Shown here one piece after another: positions 49,203 to 57,923 of a stretch of 64,000 nucleotides of DNA. Below the pieces are notes generated by a model, which saw nothing but the letters and a program-made list of their open reading frames with translations, made no database searches and had not been told where the DNA came from. Positions within the stretch are counted from its first letter, which is position 1. Each line of letters opens with the position of its first letter. The DNA is from JBAYOE01 sp050950065 (GTDB lineage: Bacteria; Spirochaetota; Spirochaetia; Sphaerochaetales; Sphaerochaetaceae): positions 372,001-436,000 of the forward strand of contig JBMNGX010000002.1 in the NCBI GenBank assembly GCA_050950065.1, written 5' to 3'. The position numbers and the translations under genes are program-made.

Positions 49203-51386
49203 CTAACCTACATCTCCATTAACATATTTAAAGACTCTTAAATTTTTATCTTGATGAACAATTTTGTGTCCATCAATTTCTACAAACCCATCAACAGTTT
49301 TAAATGGGAGTGAGAAAAAGAGATCAGGTTTTAATTGGGTTCTACTTTCAGTAGGAACAGTTGTATTTTCAGGATTTAGTTCACTACCAACTTCAATTTC
49401 ATCAGCAAAGATAACTTCACAAGTTTCATGATGGGCAGCCTTTGGATCACTAGCTGCTAACAACATTCCTCTACTTTTAACACCTCTAAAGTTAGCTGGT
49501 TTTAAATTCTCAACTAAAACGATGTTACGCCCCTCTAGTTGATCAATTTCATAAAATGGGACAATACCACTAACTATAGTAGTATGATCCTCTTTACCTG
49601 TATCTAAAGTTAAGATGTAGAGTTTATCTGCATCTGGATGTCTTTTCACCTCAACTATCTTGCTTACTTTTAATGTAACTTTGTCGGCAAATAGTTGTGC
49701 TAGTGGTTGATCGTTCACCTCTTGTTCCTCCTTTTGACGCTCTTGTTGACTCCCTGCATAGCGAGTTCTCAGTTCATCGATCAATTTATCTTCAAGTTTT
49801 TTAAATAGGTGTTCAACTTTACCAAGCTTTTCAATTGGAGAGTAAATGCCTAATTGATTCCACTTTGCATTTGGAGATCCTAAAGTATTGAGGATGTTAA
49901 ATGAAGTTGTTGGCATATAAGGGGCAATCAAAATCCCTAAATCTCTTATTAAAAATAGTAAAGTTCTTAGTAAAACTTCAGTCTCTTCAGGCTTCTCTTC
50001 CCTATTTTTCCAAGGCTCACCATCTTGAAAGGCTTTGTTTCCAACAGAGGAGAGGGCAAATATCTTTCTTAAAGCATCTCTAAGTTCAGCTTTTTCTAAA
50101 TGAGAATCAATCTCTTTTTCATACAAGATAATCTTATCTAAAAGTTCTTGGTCAATTGGACCCTCTTTAATAACACCATTGTAGTAGCGATTAACAAAAG
50201 TTAATGTTCTATTTACTAAATTGGAGAGATTTCCAATTAGTTCTCCATTGATTTTCTCTTGAAAGTCTTTCCAAGTAAATAAGACATCTGCTTTTTCAGG
50301 TCTATTGTAGTAGATATAAAAGCGCCACATATCGGCACTAATTCCAGTCTCTTGTACATCGTTACCAAAAATACCTACCCCTTTACTCTTAGAAAACTTT
50401 CCCCCTTCGTAGTTTAGATACTCACTACTGGACATGTGGTGCAACATTGTCCATTTTTGATTGGAGGCTAATTGGGTAGTTGGGAAAATAACTGTGTGAA
50501 ATGGGATGTTATCTTTTCCGATGAATTGAAAAAGCTCTACATCAGCAGCATCTAACCACCACGATTTCCACTTTTCTGTGTAATCGGCAGTAATCGAGAT
50601 ATACCCTATTGGGGCATCAAACCACACATAAAATACTTTATCTTCATACCCCTTTTTGGGAACTGGAATTCCCCATTTTAAATCACGAGTAATTGCTCTC
50701 TCTTTTAGGCCATCTCTAATCCAAGAGCGAGTTGTTTGAATTGCGTTTTTAGCCCAAAACCCTTTCACAGAGGCTTCATCAATCCATTTTTCTAACATTG
50801 GTTTTGCCTTTGGCAAATCAATGTAGAGGTGTTTACTCTTTTTAAGAATTGGAGTGTTACCACAAATGCCACAAACTGGGTTAATTAACTCAGTTGGATC
50901 TAAAAGTGTTCCACAGTTGTCACACTGATCACCTCTAGCCTCTTCGTAACCACATTTGGGACAAGTTCCTGTAACGTAGCGATCGGCTAAAAACCTTTTG
51001 TCGTGTTCACAATAAAGTTGTTCAATCTCTTTTTCAAAGATATAGCCATTTTCATCAACTCTTTTAAAGATATCTTGAACTATTTCAGTCTGCTTTTGAC
51101 TACTGGTTCTACCAAAGTGGTCAAAATCAATCTCAAACCAGTTGTAGATATCGCTATGAATCACATAATAGCGGTCACAAAGAGCTTTTGGGTCAATATT
51201 CTCTTGAAGAGCTTTTGTTTCACTAGCAGTTCCATACTCATCAGTTCCACATATATAAAGAGTTTCATACCCTTTAGAGCGGCAAAAACGGGCAAAGGCA
51301 TCTGCTGATAACACTTGAATCAAATTGCCTAAGTGGGGGATGTTGTTAACATATGGGAGTGCTGAAGTTATCAATCTTTTTTTCAT
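49203..51386 (-). CDS. metG: Methionyl-tRNA synthetase with C-terminal tRNA-binding domain
   Basis: About 727 residues. HIGH-type motif PHLGN (residues 17-21), a zinc domain with four Cys pairs (CEHD, CPKC, CDNC, CGIC), KMSKS-type motif KFSKSKG (about 331), an anticodon-binding helical domain, and a C-terminal OB-fold EMAP/Trbp111-like domain (VSKIVEVKRHPDADKLYILTLDTG). ATG 51386 is chosen because the protein then begins MKKRLITSALPYVNN. Upstream TTGAAA-17-TATAGT ends 7 nt before the ATG with no SD: a leaderless arrangement. Confidence 0.96.
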   Translation of the reverse strand: MKKRLITSALPYVNNIPHLGNLIQVLSADAFARFCRSKGYETLYICGTDEYGTASETKALQENIDPKALCDRYYVIHSDIYNWFEIDFDHFGRTSSQKQTEIVQDIFKRVDENGYIFEKEIEQLYCEHDKRFLADRYVTGTCPKCGYEEARGDQCDNCGTLLDPTELINPVCGICGNTPILKKSKHLYIDLPKAKPMLEKWIDEASVKGFWAKNAIQTTRSWIRDGLKERAITRDLKWGIPVPKKGYEDKVFYVWFDAPIGYISITADYTEKWKSWWLDAADVELFQFIGKDNIPFHTVIFPTTQLASNQKWTMLHHMSSSEYLNYEGGKFSKSKGVGIFGNDVQETGISADMWRFYIYYNRPEKADVLFTWKDFQEKINGELIGNLSNLVNRTLTFVNRYYNGVIKEGPIDQELLDKIILYEKEIDSHLEKAELRDALRKIFALSSVGNKAFQDGEPWKNREEKPEETEVLLRTLLFLIRDLGILIAPYMPTTSFNILNTLGSPNAKWNQLGIYSPIEKLGKVEHLFKKLEDKLIDELRTRYAGSQQERQKEEQEVNDQPLAQLFADKVTLKVSKIVEVKRHPDADKLYILTLDTGKEDHTTIVSGIVPFYEIDQLEGRNIVLVENLKPANFRGVKSRGMLLAASDPKAAHHETCEVIFADEIEVGSELNPENTTVPTESRTQLKPDLFFSLPFKTVDGFVEIDGHKIVHQDKNLRVFKYVNGDVG

Positions 51387-51393
51387 AGGGGCT

Positions 51394-51422
51394 ACTATAG
51401 CTTTATATGTGTATTTTTTCAA
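51394..51422 (-). promoter_or_regulatory. metG promoter, leaderless
   Basis: TTGAAA (51417-51422), 17-nt spacer, TATAGT (51394-51399). Only AGCCCCT separates the -10 from the ATG, so transcription should begin at or within a base or two of the start codon. Confidence 0.65.
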
Positions 51423-51439
51423 TCGATTGAGCTGTTCAA

Positions 51440-51468
51440 TTGACCTTACACCCTCATTAAGTTAGATT
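51440..51468 (+). promoter_or_regulatory. hflK-hflC promoter
   Basis: TTGACC (51440-51445), 17-nt spacer, TAGATT (51463-51468). A short hairpin ACACC-TTTA-GGTGT (51478-51491, with neighbouring bases) precedes the SD GAGGAGG. Back to back with the metG promoter. Confidence 0.65.
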
Positions 51469-51506
51469 TAAGTAGTCACACCTTTAGGTGTAACGAGGAG
51501 GAATCA

Positions 51507-52481
51507 ATGAGCAATTCGGGATCAACACCCCGTATCCAGTTTAACCTCAGTCCAAAATTGATCTTAGCTGCCATAGGGATAGTGTTTCTATTTCTATTGG
51601 TGATGAGTTCACTCTTTGTGGTTGACCAAACTGAAGAGTCTGTTATTTTACGCTTCGGTAAGTTCAATCGTATTGTTGGACCTGGTTTACAAACTAAACT
51701 CCCCTTTGGAATTGAACGCAACTACAACGTTGCAACCAAAGTGGTTCAAACGATGAACTTTGGAAATAACCCTTACTCAAGTAACAACTTTATGACTGCC
51801 CCATCAGGATCGACTGCTGGTGAGTCAATTATGTTAACAGGAGATTTGAACATTGTTGATGTTCAATGGGTTATTCAGTACAGAATTGAAGATCCAGCTA
51901 AATGGCTCTTTAACGTATTAGAGCGGGACAAAACAATTAGAGATATTAGCCAATCAGTTGTTAACCAACTTGTTGGAGATTTACCCATTTTAGCAATTAT
52001 GTCGAGCGAAAGGACTGCTATTGAAGTTGAATCGCAAGAGATTATGCAAAGAATTTTTGACAAGTATGAATTCGGGGTAAGAATTGTTACCGTTAAGTTA
52101 CAAAACATTGTCCCCCCAGTAGGAGAGGTTCAAGACGCTTTTGAGGATGTTAACAAGTCGATTCAAGACATGAACCGCCTTATTAACGAAGGTAAAGAGC
52201 AGTACAACCGTGAAATTCCTAAGGCCCAAGGTGAAGCTAGTCAAATGATTCAAAAAGCTGAAGGGTATGCTTCTGAGCGTGTTAACAACGCAACAGGAGA
52301 TGTTGAGCGCTTTAACGCTGTTAGAGAAGCTTATGAACAAAGTAAAGATATTACTGCCCAAAGGCTTTACATCGAGGTAATGGAAGAAATTTTATCTAAT
52401 AGTTCTGCACAAAATGTAACATTGATAGATAAAAACCTTGATAACTTCCTACCATTAAGCAACTTAGGGGGTCAAAAATGA
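51507..52481 (+). CDS. hflK: HflK-type SPFH-domain protein
   Basis: 324 residues. One N-terminal membrane segment (LILAAIGIVFLFLLVMSSLF) anchors a periplasmic SPFH/prohibitin domain (TEESVILRFGKFNRIVGPGLQTKLPFGIE), followed by long coiled coil (IPKAQGEASQMIQKAEGYASERVNNATGDVERF). HflK and HflC form the large cage that controls the FtsH protease. The Gly/Pro-rich N-terminus of proteobacterial HflK is absent. Overlaps hflC by four bases (ATGA). Confidence 0.92.
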   Translation: MSNSGSTPRIQFNLSPKLILAAIGIVFLFLLVMSSLFVVDQTEESVILRFGKFNRIVGPGLQTKLPFGIERNYNVATKVVQTMNFGNNPYSSNNFMTAPSGSTAGESIMLTGDLNIVDVQWVIQYRIEDPAKWLFNVLERDKTIRDISQSVVNQLVGDLPILAIMSSERTAIEVESQEIMQRIFDKYEFGVRIVTVKLQNIVPPVGEVQDAFEDVNKSIQDMNRLINEGKEQYNREIPKAQGEASQMIQKAEGYASERVNNATGDVERFNAVREAYEQSKDITAQRLYIEVMEEILSNSSAQNVTLIDKNLDNFLPLSNLGGQK

Positions 52482-53455
52482 AAAAATTAGTAACAACTTT
52501 AGTAATACTTGTTGTCTTAGTAGTAATTTTTATCCTCTTAGGTCCTTTCTTTATAGTTCAAGAAGGAGAGGTTGCAGTAGTAACTCGCTTTGGTAGAATT
52601 GTTAGCAACTACGATACAGCAGGACTGAAGATTAAAGTACCTTTAGTAGATACTGTAGTTAAATATCCTAAGAAGGTTATGAGCTGGGATGGTGACGCCC
52701 AAAGAGTTCCCACAAAAGAGAACCAATTTATTTGGGTTGATGCTACTGCTAGATGGAAAATTGTGGACCCTGCCCTATTTTACCAATCAGTAAATACCCT
52801 TCCCAATGCACTGTTACGTTTAAATGATGTTATCGATTCAACAGTAAGAACTGTTATTAGTGAAAACTACCTCAACGAGGCAGTTCGTAACTCAAACAAA
52901 ATCAACAACATGAAAGTTGATGAGCAAGTTCAAAGTGTAGAGTCGATGGAAGATGCAGATCAACTTAGAAACTTAACTAGAACAGATGTAGTTCAAGAGT
53001 CGATTCACATTGGAAGAGAGGGATTAAGTCAAACTATGTTAGATATTGCCAATCGCTTTACTAAAGAGTTTGGAATAGACATTATCGATATTGTTATTCG
53101 ACAAATTCGTTACAGTGATGATCTAACTCAATCTGTTTACCAAAGGATGATTAAAGAGAGAAATCAGATTGCTGAAGCTTACCGCTCTTATGGAGAGGGA
53201 CAACTTTCAAGGTGGATTGGTAAACAAGAGAACGATAAAAAGAAGATTATCAGTAAAGCTTACGCAGAGTCGGAAGAGATCAAAGGTAAAGCCGATGCTG
53301 AGGCAACAAACATTTATGCCGAAGCATATGGGGCTGATCCTGAGTTCTTCACCTTGTGGAGAAACTTAGAGTCTTACAGAAAGACTATTCCTAATCTTAA
53401 TAAGATTTTATCAACTGATATGGATTACTTTGATATTCTTTACGGAATTAATTAG
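52478..53455 (+). CDS. hflC: HflC-type SPFH-domain protein
   Basis: 325 residues. N-terminal signal anchor (VTTLVILVVLVVIFILLGPFF), SPFH domain beginning EGEVAVVTRFGRIVSNYDTAGLKIKVPLVDTV, IDIVIRQIRYSDDLTQSVYQRMIKERNQIAEAYRSYGEGQ (the HflC ERxQxAxxxRxxGxxE motif, here with Gly-Gln), and an Ala-rich coiled coil to the end. Paired with hflK. A bidirectional terminator follows. Confidence 0.92.
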   Translation: MKKLVTTLVILVVLVVIFILLGPFFIVQEGEVAVVTRFGRIVSNYDTAGLKIKVPLVDTVVKYPKKVMSWDGDAQRVPTKENQFIWVDATARWKIVDPALFYQSVNTLPNALLRLNDVIDSTVRTVISENYLNEAVRNSNKINNMKVDEQVQSVESMEDADQLRNLTRTDVVQESIHIGREGLSQTMLDIANRFTKEFGIDIIDIVIRQIRYSDDLTQSVYQRMIKERNQIAEAYRSYGEGQLSRWIGKQENDKKKIISKAYAESEEIKGKADAEATNIYAEAYGADPEFFTLWRNLESYRKTIPNLNKILSTDMDYFDILYGIN

Positions 53456-53460
53456 TAGTT

Positions 53461-53496
53461 CAAAAAATTGGGGGCTTATAGCCCCTAATTTTTTGC
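53461..53496. terminator. Bidirectional terminator, hflC / perR-like gene
   Basis: AAAAAATT-GGGGGC-TTATA-GCCCC-T-AATTTTTT: a GC-rich stem flanked by A and T runs, so it can stop transcription from both sides. The last codons of the convergent Fur-family gene lie in it. Confidence 0.85.
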
Positions 53497-53889
53497 ACAA
53501 GTGGGGCAGATGCCACTCACATTAATCTCTGTTTGATCAATTTCAAACTCAGCTGGGATAGTAATTGAGGGAAAAGGAGTTGTGTGTAAATCAAAAACTT
53601 CGTTACACACCTTACACCTAAAGTGGATATGGTTTTCAACATTAGCATCGTAGCGCATCTCTGTTTTATCAATAGTAAGTTGTTGAATAACCCCTTTTTC
53701 ACTTAGTAGATTCAAAACATTGTAGACAGTTGTCCTTGAGATGGAGTTCATTTTAGTTTTTAAAGAGCAATAGATTTCATCAACAGTTGGGTGTGTTGGA
53801 TTTTCAACTAAGTAGCGATAAACAGCTACACGGTGTTTAAGTGGTCTAACCCCTTTGGACGATAGTTCACTTTTTAATGTTCGAATCAT
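53485..53889 (-). CDS. perR: Fur-family regulator, PerR-like
   Basis: 134 residues. N-terminal winged helix (RPLKHRVAVYRYLVENPTHPTVDEIYCSLK...SISRTTVYNVLNLLSEKGV). Structural zinc site CKVC plus CPTC. The regulatory-metal ligands are HPT (His), YDANVENHIHF (Asp, His, His) and, in EVFDLH, an Asp at the position where Fur has Glu; Asp there is characteristic of the peroxide sensor PerR. SD GAGGGAG before the ATG. TTGACA and a weak TAAATC with 17-nt spacing lie upstream, overlapping an AT-rich dyad (TTGTTAAATATACAATAA). Confidence 0.82.
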   Translation of the reverse strand: MIRTLKSELSSKGVRPLKHRVAVYRYLVENPTHPTVDEIYCSLKTKMNSISRTTVYNVLNLLSEKGVIQQLTIDKTEMRYDANVENHIHFRCKVCNEVFDLHTTPFPSITIPAEFEIDQTEINVSGICPTCAKN

Positions 53890-53987
53890 GATATATTACT
53901 CCCTCTATGTGTTGATTTATTGTATATTTAACAAAGTGTCAACCGTAGGATTGTTAGAACCAACTTATTAAGTTAAGGTCATTAAAG

Positions 53988-54374
53988 ATGCGATTAGCTG
54001 TTATACCAGTTTTAATTTTAGTTCTCATTACCTCTTGTATATCCTTAGTAGAACCTACTCAAAGTGATGAAACTCCTTTTGAAGTAGTTTTGGGAACTGT
54101 AAATTACCCTAACAATCTCTACTTCCCCTCTCGCATCCGCTTAGAGATCTCTTTAATTGATTCTGATGATGACATTCTACTAGTAAATCAATCAATTAGA
54201 AATCCCCAAAAGTTCCCAGTGAACTTTACCCTTCGCTACGATAAAAGTGAGATTAAAAGAAATCATTCGTACTACATTTATATCGAACTCTTCAATGAGA
54301 ATGAGAACGAGCCAACTTTAACAACTGAGAGAGTTGCTCTTTCTGATCAACACCTTATCTTTAACTTAAAATAG
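53988..54374 (+). CDS. YbaY/YscW-like small lipoprotein
   Basis: 128 residues. Type II signal peptide MRLAVIPVLILVLITSC with lipobox ITSC, so the mature protein is lipid-anchored at Cys17. The rest is a beta-rich domain (VNYPNNLYFPSRIRLEISLID, FPVNFTLRYDKSEI, SYYIYIELF), the pattern of the YbaY/YscW lipoprotein family. It lies alone between the perR-like gene and argG. Function in this family is poorly defined. Confidence 0.65.
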   Translation: MRLAVIPVLILVLITSCISLVEPTQSDETPFEVVLGTVNYPNNLYFPSRIRLEISLIDSDDDILLVNQSIRNPQKFPVNFTLRYDKSEIKRNHSYYIYIELFNENENEPTLTTERVALSDQHLIFNLK

Positions 54375-54385
54375 AGCCTCCTTTA

Positions 54386-54433
54386 ATGTATATTTATACA
54401 TGAAAGTGTTGCATTTATTCTATTTTTATGCAA
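54386..54433 (+). promoter_or_regulatory. argG upstream region: ARG-box-like dyad and second dyad
   Basis: ATGTATA-TT-TATACAT (54386-54401) resembles ARG boxes and matches a 14-mer before the amino-acid ABC importer (13 of 14 bases). A second dyad TTGCAT-13 nt-ATGCAA (54409-54414, 54428-54433) follows; TTGCAT with CAAAAT 16 nt away could be the promoter. No terminator separates the preceding lipoprotein gene. Confidence 0.5.
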
Positions 54434-54455
54434 AATAGGGGGAAATGGAGGCGAT

Positions 54456-55700
54456 ATGGCTCAAGAAAAAGTAATATTGGCATACAGTGGTGGTTTAGAC
54501 ACCTCTGTCATTTTAAAGTGGTTAGCAGAAAAAGGATTTGATGTAATTGCTTATGTTGCTAACGTTGGACAAGATGAAGATTTTGAAGCAATCAAAGAAA
54601 AAGCTTTGGCAACAGGTGCTTCTAAAGTTTATGTAGAAGATTTACGTAAAGAGTTAGTCACCGATTACATCTTCCACGCTTTAAAAGGGAATGCTCTTTA
54701 TGAGGGGCGCTACCTTCTTGGTACAGCTATAGCCCGCCCCCTTATTGCTAAAAGACATATCGAGATAGCTAAAAAAGAGAACACTCTATATGTCTCTCAC
54801 GGAGCTACAGGTAAAGGAAACGATCAAGTACGTTTTGAATTTGGTTATTACGCATTGATGCCCGATGTTAAAATCATTGCCCCTTGGAAAGATAATGAGT
54901 TTTTAGAGCAGTTTGAAGGGAGAAGTGATATGATTGCATATGCACAAAAACACAATATCCCAATTAAAGCATCAACTAAAAAACCTTACAGTGAAGATGA
55001 GAACCTACTACACATCAGCCACGAAGCTGGAATTTTAGAGGATGCCGAATTAAGGGCTCCTGAAGAGGTTTTTTCTCACACCCTCTCTGTTGATAAAGCA
55101 AACGATTATGAAACACTCCTTTCTATTGATTTTGTTGATGGAATTCCTGTAAAAGTTGTCAATGAGAAAGAGAACATCTCTATTACCGACCCTTTAGAGC
55201 TGTTTATATACTTAAACAAAGTAGGTTATGAAAACAGCATTGGGCGAGTAGATATGGTTGAAAATAGGTACATCGGAATTAAAAGTAGAGGTGTTTACGA
55301 AACTCCTGGTGGAACAATCTTATGGCATGCCCATCGCGATTTAGAGGGCATTTGTATGGATAAAGAGGTTATGCACCTACGGGACATGTTAATGCCGAAG
55401 TTTGCTGAACTTATTTACAACGGATATTGGTTTAGCCCCGAGTTCGATTTTATCTCAGCTGCTTTTAACAAAAGCCAAGAGTTAATAACAGGAACTGCTA
55501 AAGTTGCAATTTATAAGGGGAACATTATAACAGCTGGAGTAAGTAGCCCCTACTCTTTATACAACGAAAAACTGGGCAGTATGGAAGAATCTGGTGGCTA
55601 TGAGCCTGTTGATTGTACTGGGTTTATAAACATAAACGCTATAAGACTACAAGCACACCATTGGTGGTTAAAAGCCCAACAAGAGGATCCTTTAGCCTAA
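54456..55700 (+). CDS. argG: Argininosuccinate synthase
   Basis: 414 residues. ATP-pyrophosphatase P-loop AYSGGLDTS (about residues 9-17), then ARPLIAKRHIEIAKKE, SHGATGKGNDQVRFE, the YSEDENLLHISHEAGILED region and SRGVYETPGGTILWHAHRDLE. It joins citrulline and aspartate to argininosuccinate. SD GGAGG before the ATG. argH is not adjacent, nor is any other arginine-pathway gene. The 3' end overlaps the convergent SmtB-like regulator by 9 nt. Confidence 0.97.
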   Translation: MAQEKVILAYSGGLDTSVILKWLAEKGFDVIAYVANVGQDEDFEAIKEKALATGASKVYVEDLRKELVTDYIFHALKGNALYEGRYLLGTAIARPLIAKRHIEIAKKENTLYVSHGATGKGNDQVRFEFGYYALMPDVKIIAPWKDNEFLEQFEGRSDMIAYAQKHNIPIKASTKKPYSEDENLLHISHEAGILEDAELRAPEEVFSHTLSVDKANDYETLLSIDFVDGIPVKVVNEKENISITDPLELFIYLNKVGYENSIGRVDMVENRYIGIKSRGVYETPGGTILWHAHRDLEGICMDKEVMHLRDMLMPKFAELIYNGYWFSPEFDFISAAFNKSQELITGTAKVAIYKGNIITAGVSSPYSLYNEKLGSMEESGGYEPVDCTGFININAIRLQAHHWWLKAQQEDPLA

Positions 55701-55991
55701 AGTTTCTTCGTAGTGTTCAACGCCCATCGCTAAGATTTTAACGATGTGATCGTCGTTAAGGCGGTAGTAGATACTTCGTCCCTCTTTGCGGTGGGCAACT
55801 AAACGCGATGCTCTAAGGAGTTTTAGTTGTTGACTAATAGTTGATTGTTGCATCCCTAACTTTGATGCTATTGCATTCACAGGAAGCTCCCCTTTTTCTA
55901 AAACAAAAAGGATTTTTAAACGGGTAGAGTCGCCAAAGACTTTAAAGAAATCGGCTATATCTGATACTTCTTCATCTAATGGAAGTTCCAT
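55692..55991 (-). CDS. ArsR/SmtB-family zinc-sensing repressor
   Basis: 99 residues. Winged helix: DSTRLKILFVLEKGELPVNAIASKLGMQQSTISQQLKLLRASRLVAHRKEGRSIYYRL. The alpha-5 metal site is intact: DDH followed after ten residues by HYEE, that is D-x-H-(10)-H-x-x-E, the zinc site of SmtB (CzrA has His in place of the last Glu). No ELCVCDL-type alpha-3 Cys site is present, so it should sense Zn or Co rather than As or Cd/Pb. The likely target is the metal ATPase operator at 11350-11375. The start codon lies 6 nt after a TAAATT (-35 TTGCTT at 17-nt spacing), with no SD. Confidence 0.9.
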   Translation of the reverse strand: MELPLDEEVSDIADFFKVFGDSTRLKILFVLEKGELPVNAIASKLGMQQSTISQQLKLLRASRLVAHRKEGRSIYYRLNDDHIVKILAMGVEHYEETLG

Positions 55992-55997
55992 ATATTA

Positions 55998-56026
55998 AAT
56001 TTACCATAGCGCCACAGTTAAAGCAA
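55998..56026 (-). promoter_or_regulatory. Promoter of the SmtB-like gene, leaderless
   Basis: TTGCTT (56021-56026), 17-nt spacer, TAAATT (55998-56003). Six bases (TAATAT) separate the -10 from the ATG. Confidence 0.55.
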
Positions 56027-56090
56027 TAATTGACTTTTAGAAGCAAAAGTAGTGTGTTATCCTAAGGACAACATAAAAAAGGAGATTCCC

Positions 56091-56924
56091 ATGACAAAAA
56101 AGTATGTACTTATCGTAGGTTTATTAATCTCATTAATAGCTACTCCCCTATTTGCAAATCTAAGTTATGACGTTGAACTTAAGGGTTCTAGTTCCCCTGA
56201 AGTAAAAGTTTCAACTTCAATTTTATATCAGATGCCTTTGTTACAAGGTAATGATATGTTTACTCAAAATAACAACTTAAAGCTCAAAGCTACTTTAGGA
56301 GTCTCCCCTATTACAGCAACGTTTGACCTTAAAGCTATTTTTACCCCTGCAGCTTTTGCTGAAATCTCAGCAGGAGGAACATTAGGAACTGGATGGAACA
56401 TATCAGAAGATTTAAAAGGTTCTTTAATAAATAGAAGTGGAATCGTTGAAGATAAATTGTTTGGAAAACTATTTACTAAAGGACATGGAGGTGTAGCTCT
56501 TCAATTTGACACTGCTGCTTTTTTAAAAAGTAAGTGGCAATCAATCTTTGCCCGTGTTTACCAAGAAGTTTCCTACCAAACACTACAAACTGCTGATAAT
56601 GATATGTGGAACTTTGAAAGTAGTGGCTACAGAGAAAAAGGTGGATTCTACCACGCTGAGTACATAGTTGGTTACAACATGCCTATAATTGTTAATAAGG
56701 TTGCACTAATGTTAGAGACCGATATTAATAACTTCGGTAGTACACTTAAAACACCAATTTTACTTACTCTTAGTGCAATTGCTAACTTAGAAGTTATGGA
56801 TGGTCTTAACATTACAATCATTGGTCAATTCACCGATAAAAATAATGAAGATACCTCTAAAGCAACTCAAAAAGGTCCCTTTGGCTTCTCCAAAGTGGCT
56901 GGTATAGTTAAATACAACTTCTAA
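56091..56924 (+). CDS. Putative outer-membrane beta-barrel protein
   Basis: About 277 residues after the ATG with SD GGAGA. Signal peptide MTKKYVLIVGLLISLIATPLFA. The rest alternates polar and hydrophobic residues in short strands (LKLKATLGVSPITATFDLKAIF, NVVGYNM-like and KVAGIVKYNF segments) and ends in Phe, both typical of outer-membrane beta barrels. I recognise no family and see no catalytic motif. Transcribed alone, with TTGACT (56030-56035) upstream and a clear terminator downstream. Confidence 0.55.
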   Translation: MTKKYVLIVGLLISLIATPLFANLSYDVELKGSSSPEVKVSTSILYQMPLLQGNDMFTQNNNLKLKATLGVSPITATFDLKAIFTPAAFAEISAGGTLGTGWNISEDLKGSLINRSGIVEDKLFGKLFTKGHGGVALQFDTAAFLKSKWQSIFARVYQEVSYQTLQTADNDMWNFESSGYREKGGFYHAEYIVGYNMPIIVNKVALMLETDINNFGSTLKTPILLTLSAIANLEVMDGLNITIIGQFTDKNNEDTSKATQKGPFGFSKVAGIVKYNF

Positions 56925-56932
56925 ATAACCAT

Positions 56933-56965
56933 GAGGCTGCAAAATGGCAGCCTCTCTTCTTTTAA
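56933..56965 (+). terminator. Terminator after the barrel-like protein gene
   Basis: GAGGCTGC-AAAATG-GCAGCCTC, 8-bp perfect stem, followed by TCTTCTTTT. Confidence 0.85.
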
Positions 56966-57037
56966 TCATTTAAAACAGCAAACAAGTCCCCTATTTTAAT
57001 ATTTTAAATATTTCTCAAATAGAGTAAGTTAACAGTT

Positions 57038-57913
57038 ATGAAAAATTATAATATTGGTTGGATAGGTACTGGTGTTATGGGAAGATGGATGGCTCACCAT
57101 ATTCTTCCTTTAGCAAATCAATTGTTTGTTTATAACAGAACAATGTCTAAAACAGAGCCTTTGGTCTCTGAAGGGGCAATTGCCTTAGAGAGTGTTAAAG
57201 AGATTGCTGCTTCTACGAAAATAATCTTTACCATTGTGGGACACCCTTCAGATATCGAACAAGTCTATTTTGGAAAAGATGGACTTATTGAAAACTGTAC
57301 AGAAGGAACTCTATTAGTTGATATGACCACAACCAAGCCCTCTTTAGCAAAAGAAATTTATAAACTAGCTAAAGAAAAAAGGTGTAGCTTTGTTGATGCC
57401 CCAGTTAGTGGAGGGGATGTGGGAGCTAGAGAAGCGAGATTATCAATTATGGCTGGAGGAGATGAGAAAGATTATAAATTTCTTCTCCCCTACTTTGAGA
57501 AAATGGGTAAATCAATTGCTTTACAAGGACCTAGTGGTAGTGGTCAACACACCAAGATGGCAAACCAAATTGTTATTGCTGGAACTATGATTGGAGTTAG
57601 TGAAGCACTGTTGTACGGAAAAAGGGCAAACTTAGATTTAGAGGCGATGGTAAACACCATCAGTAAAGGTGCTGCTGGGTGTTGGTCACTAGACAACTTA
57701 GCACCGCGCGTGTTAAAAAGTGATTTCAACCCAGGATTTATGGTAGACCATTTTGTTAAAGATATGAAAATAGCTTTAGAAGAGAGTGATGCCATGGGCT
57801 TAAAACTTCCTGGCTTGAGCCTTGTAAAAGAACTTTATGATGTTTTGGTAGAAGAGGGAGATGGAAAATTGGGAACCCAAGCTTTAATCAAAGCCCTCGA
57901 AAAATTAACTTAA
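57038..57913 (+). CDS. NAD(P)-dependent beta-hydroxyacid dehydrogenase
   Basis: 291 residues of the 3-hydroxyisobutyrate/tartronate-semialdehyde/glyoxylate reductase family. Dinucleotide motif IGWIGTGVMGRWMAHH, NRTMSK, substrate motif VDAPVSGGDVGAREARLSIMAGG, catalytic Lys in GSGQHTKMANQ, and C-terminal KDMKIALEESDAMGLKLPG. The substrate cannot be settled. It ends 10 nt before gltA and may be cotranscribed with it. No SD before the ATG. Confidence 0.85.
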   Translation: MKNYNIGWIGTGVMGRWMAHHILPLANQLFVYNRTMSKTEPLVSEGAIALESVKEIAASTKIIFTIVGHPSDIEQVYFGKDGLIENCTEGTLLVDMTTTKPSLAKEIYKLAKEKRCSFVDAPVSGGDVGAREARLSIMAGGDEKDYKFLLPYFEKMGKSIALQGPSGSGQHTKMANQIVIAGTMIGVSEALLYGKRANLDLEAMVNTISKGAAGCWSLDNLAPRVLKSDFNPGFMVDHFVKDMKIALEESDAMGLKLPGLSLVKELYDVLVEEGDGKLGTQALIKALEKLT

Positions 57914-57923
57914 GGAGGAGAGG

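Noticed and set aside
53905..53945. PerR/Fur box before the perR-like gene
   Set aside because: An AT-rich dyad is present, but it does not match the Fur or PerR box well enough for a separate feature; mentioned with the gene.
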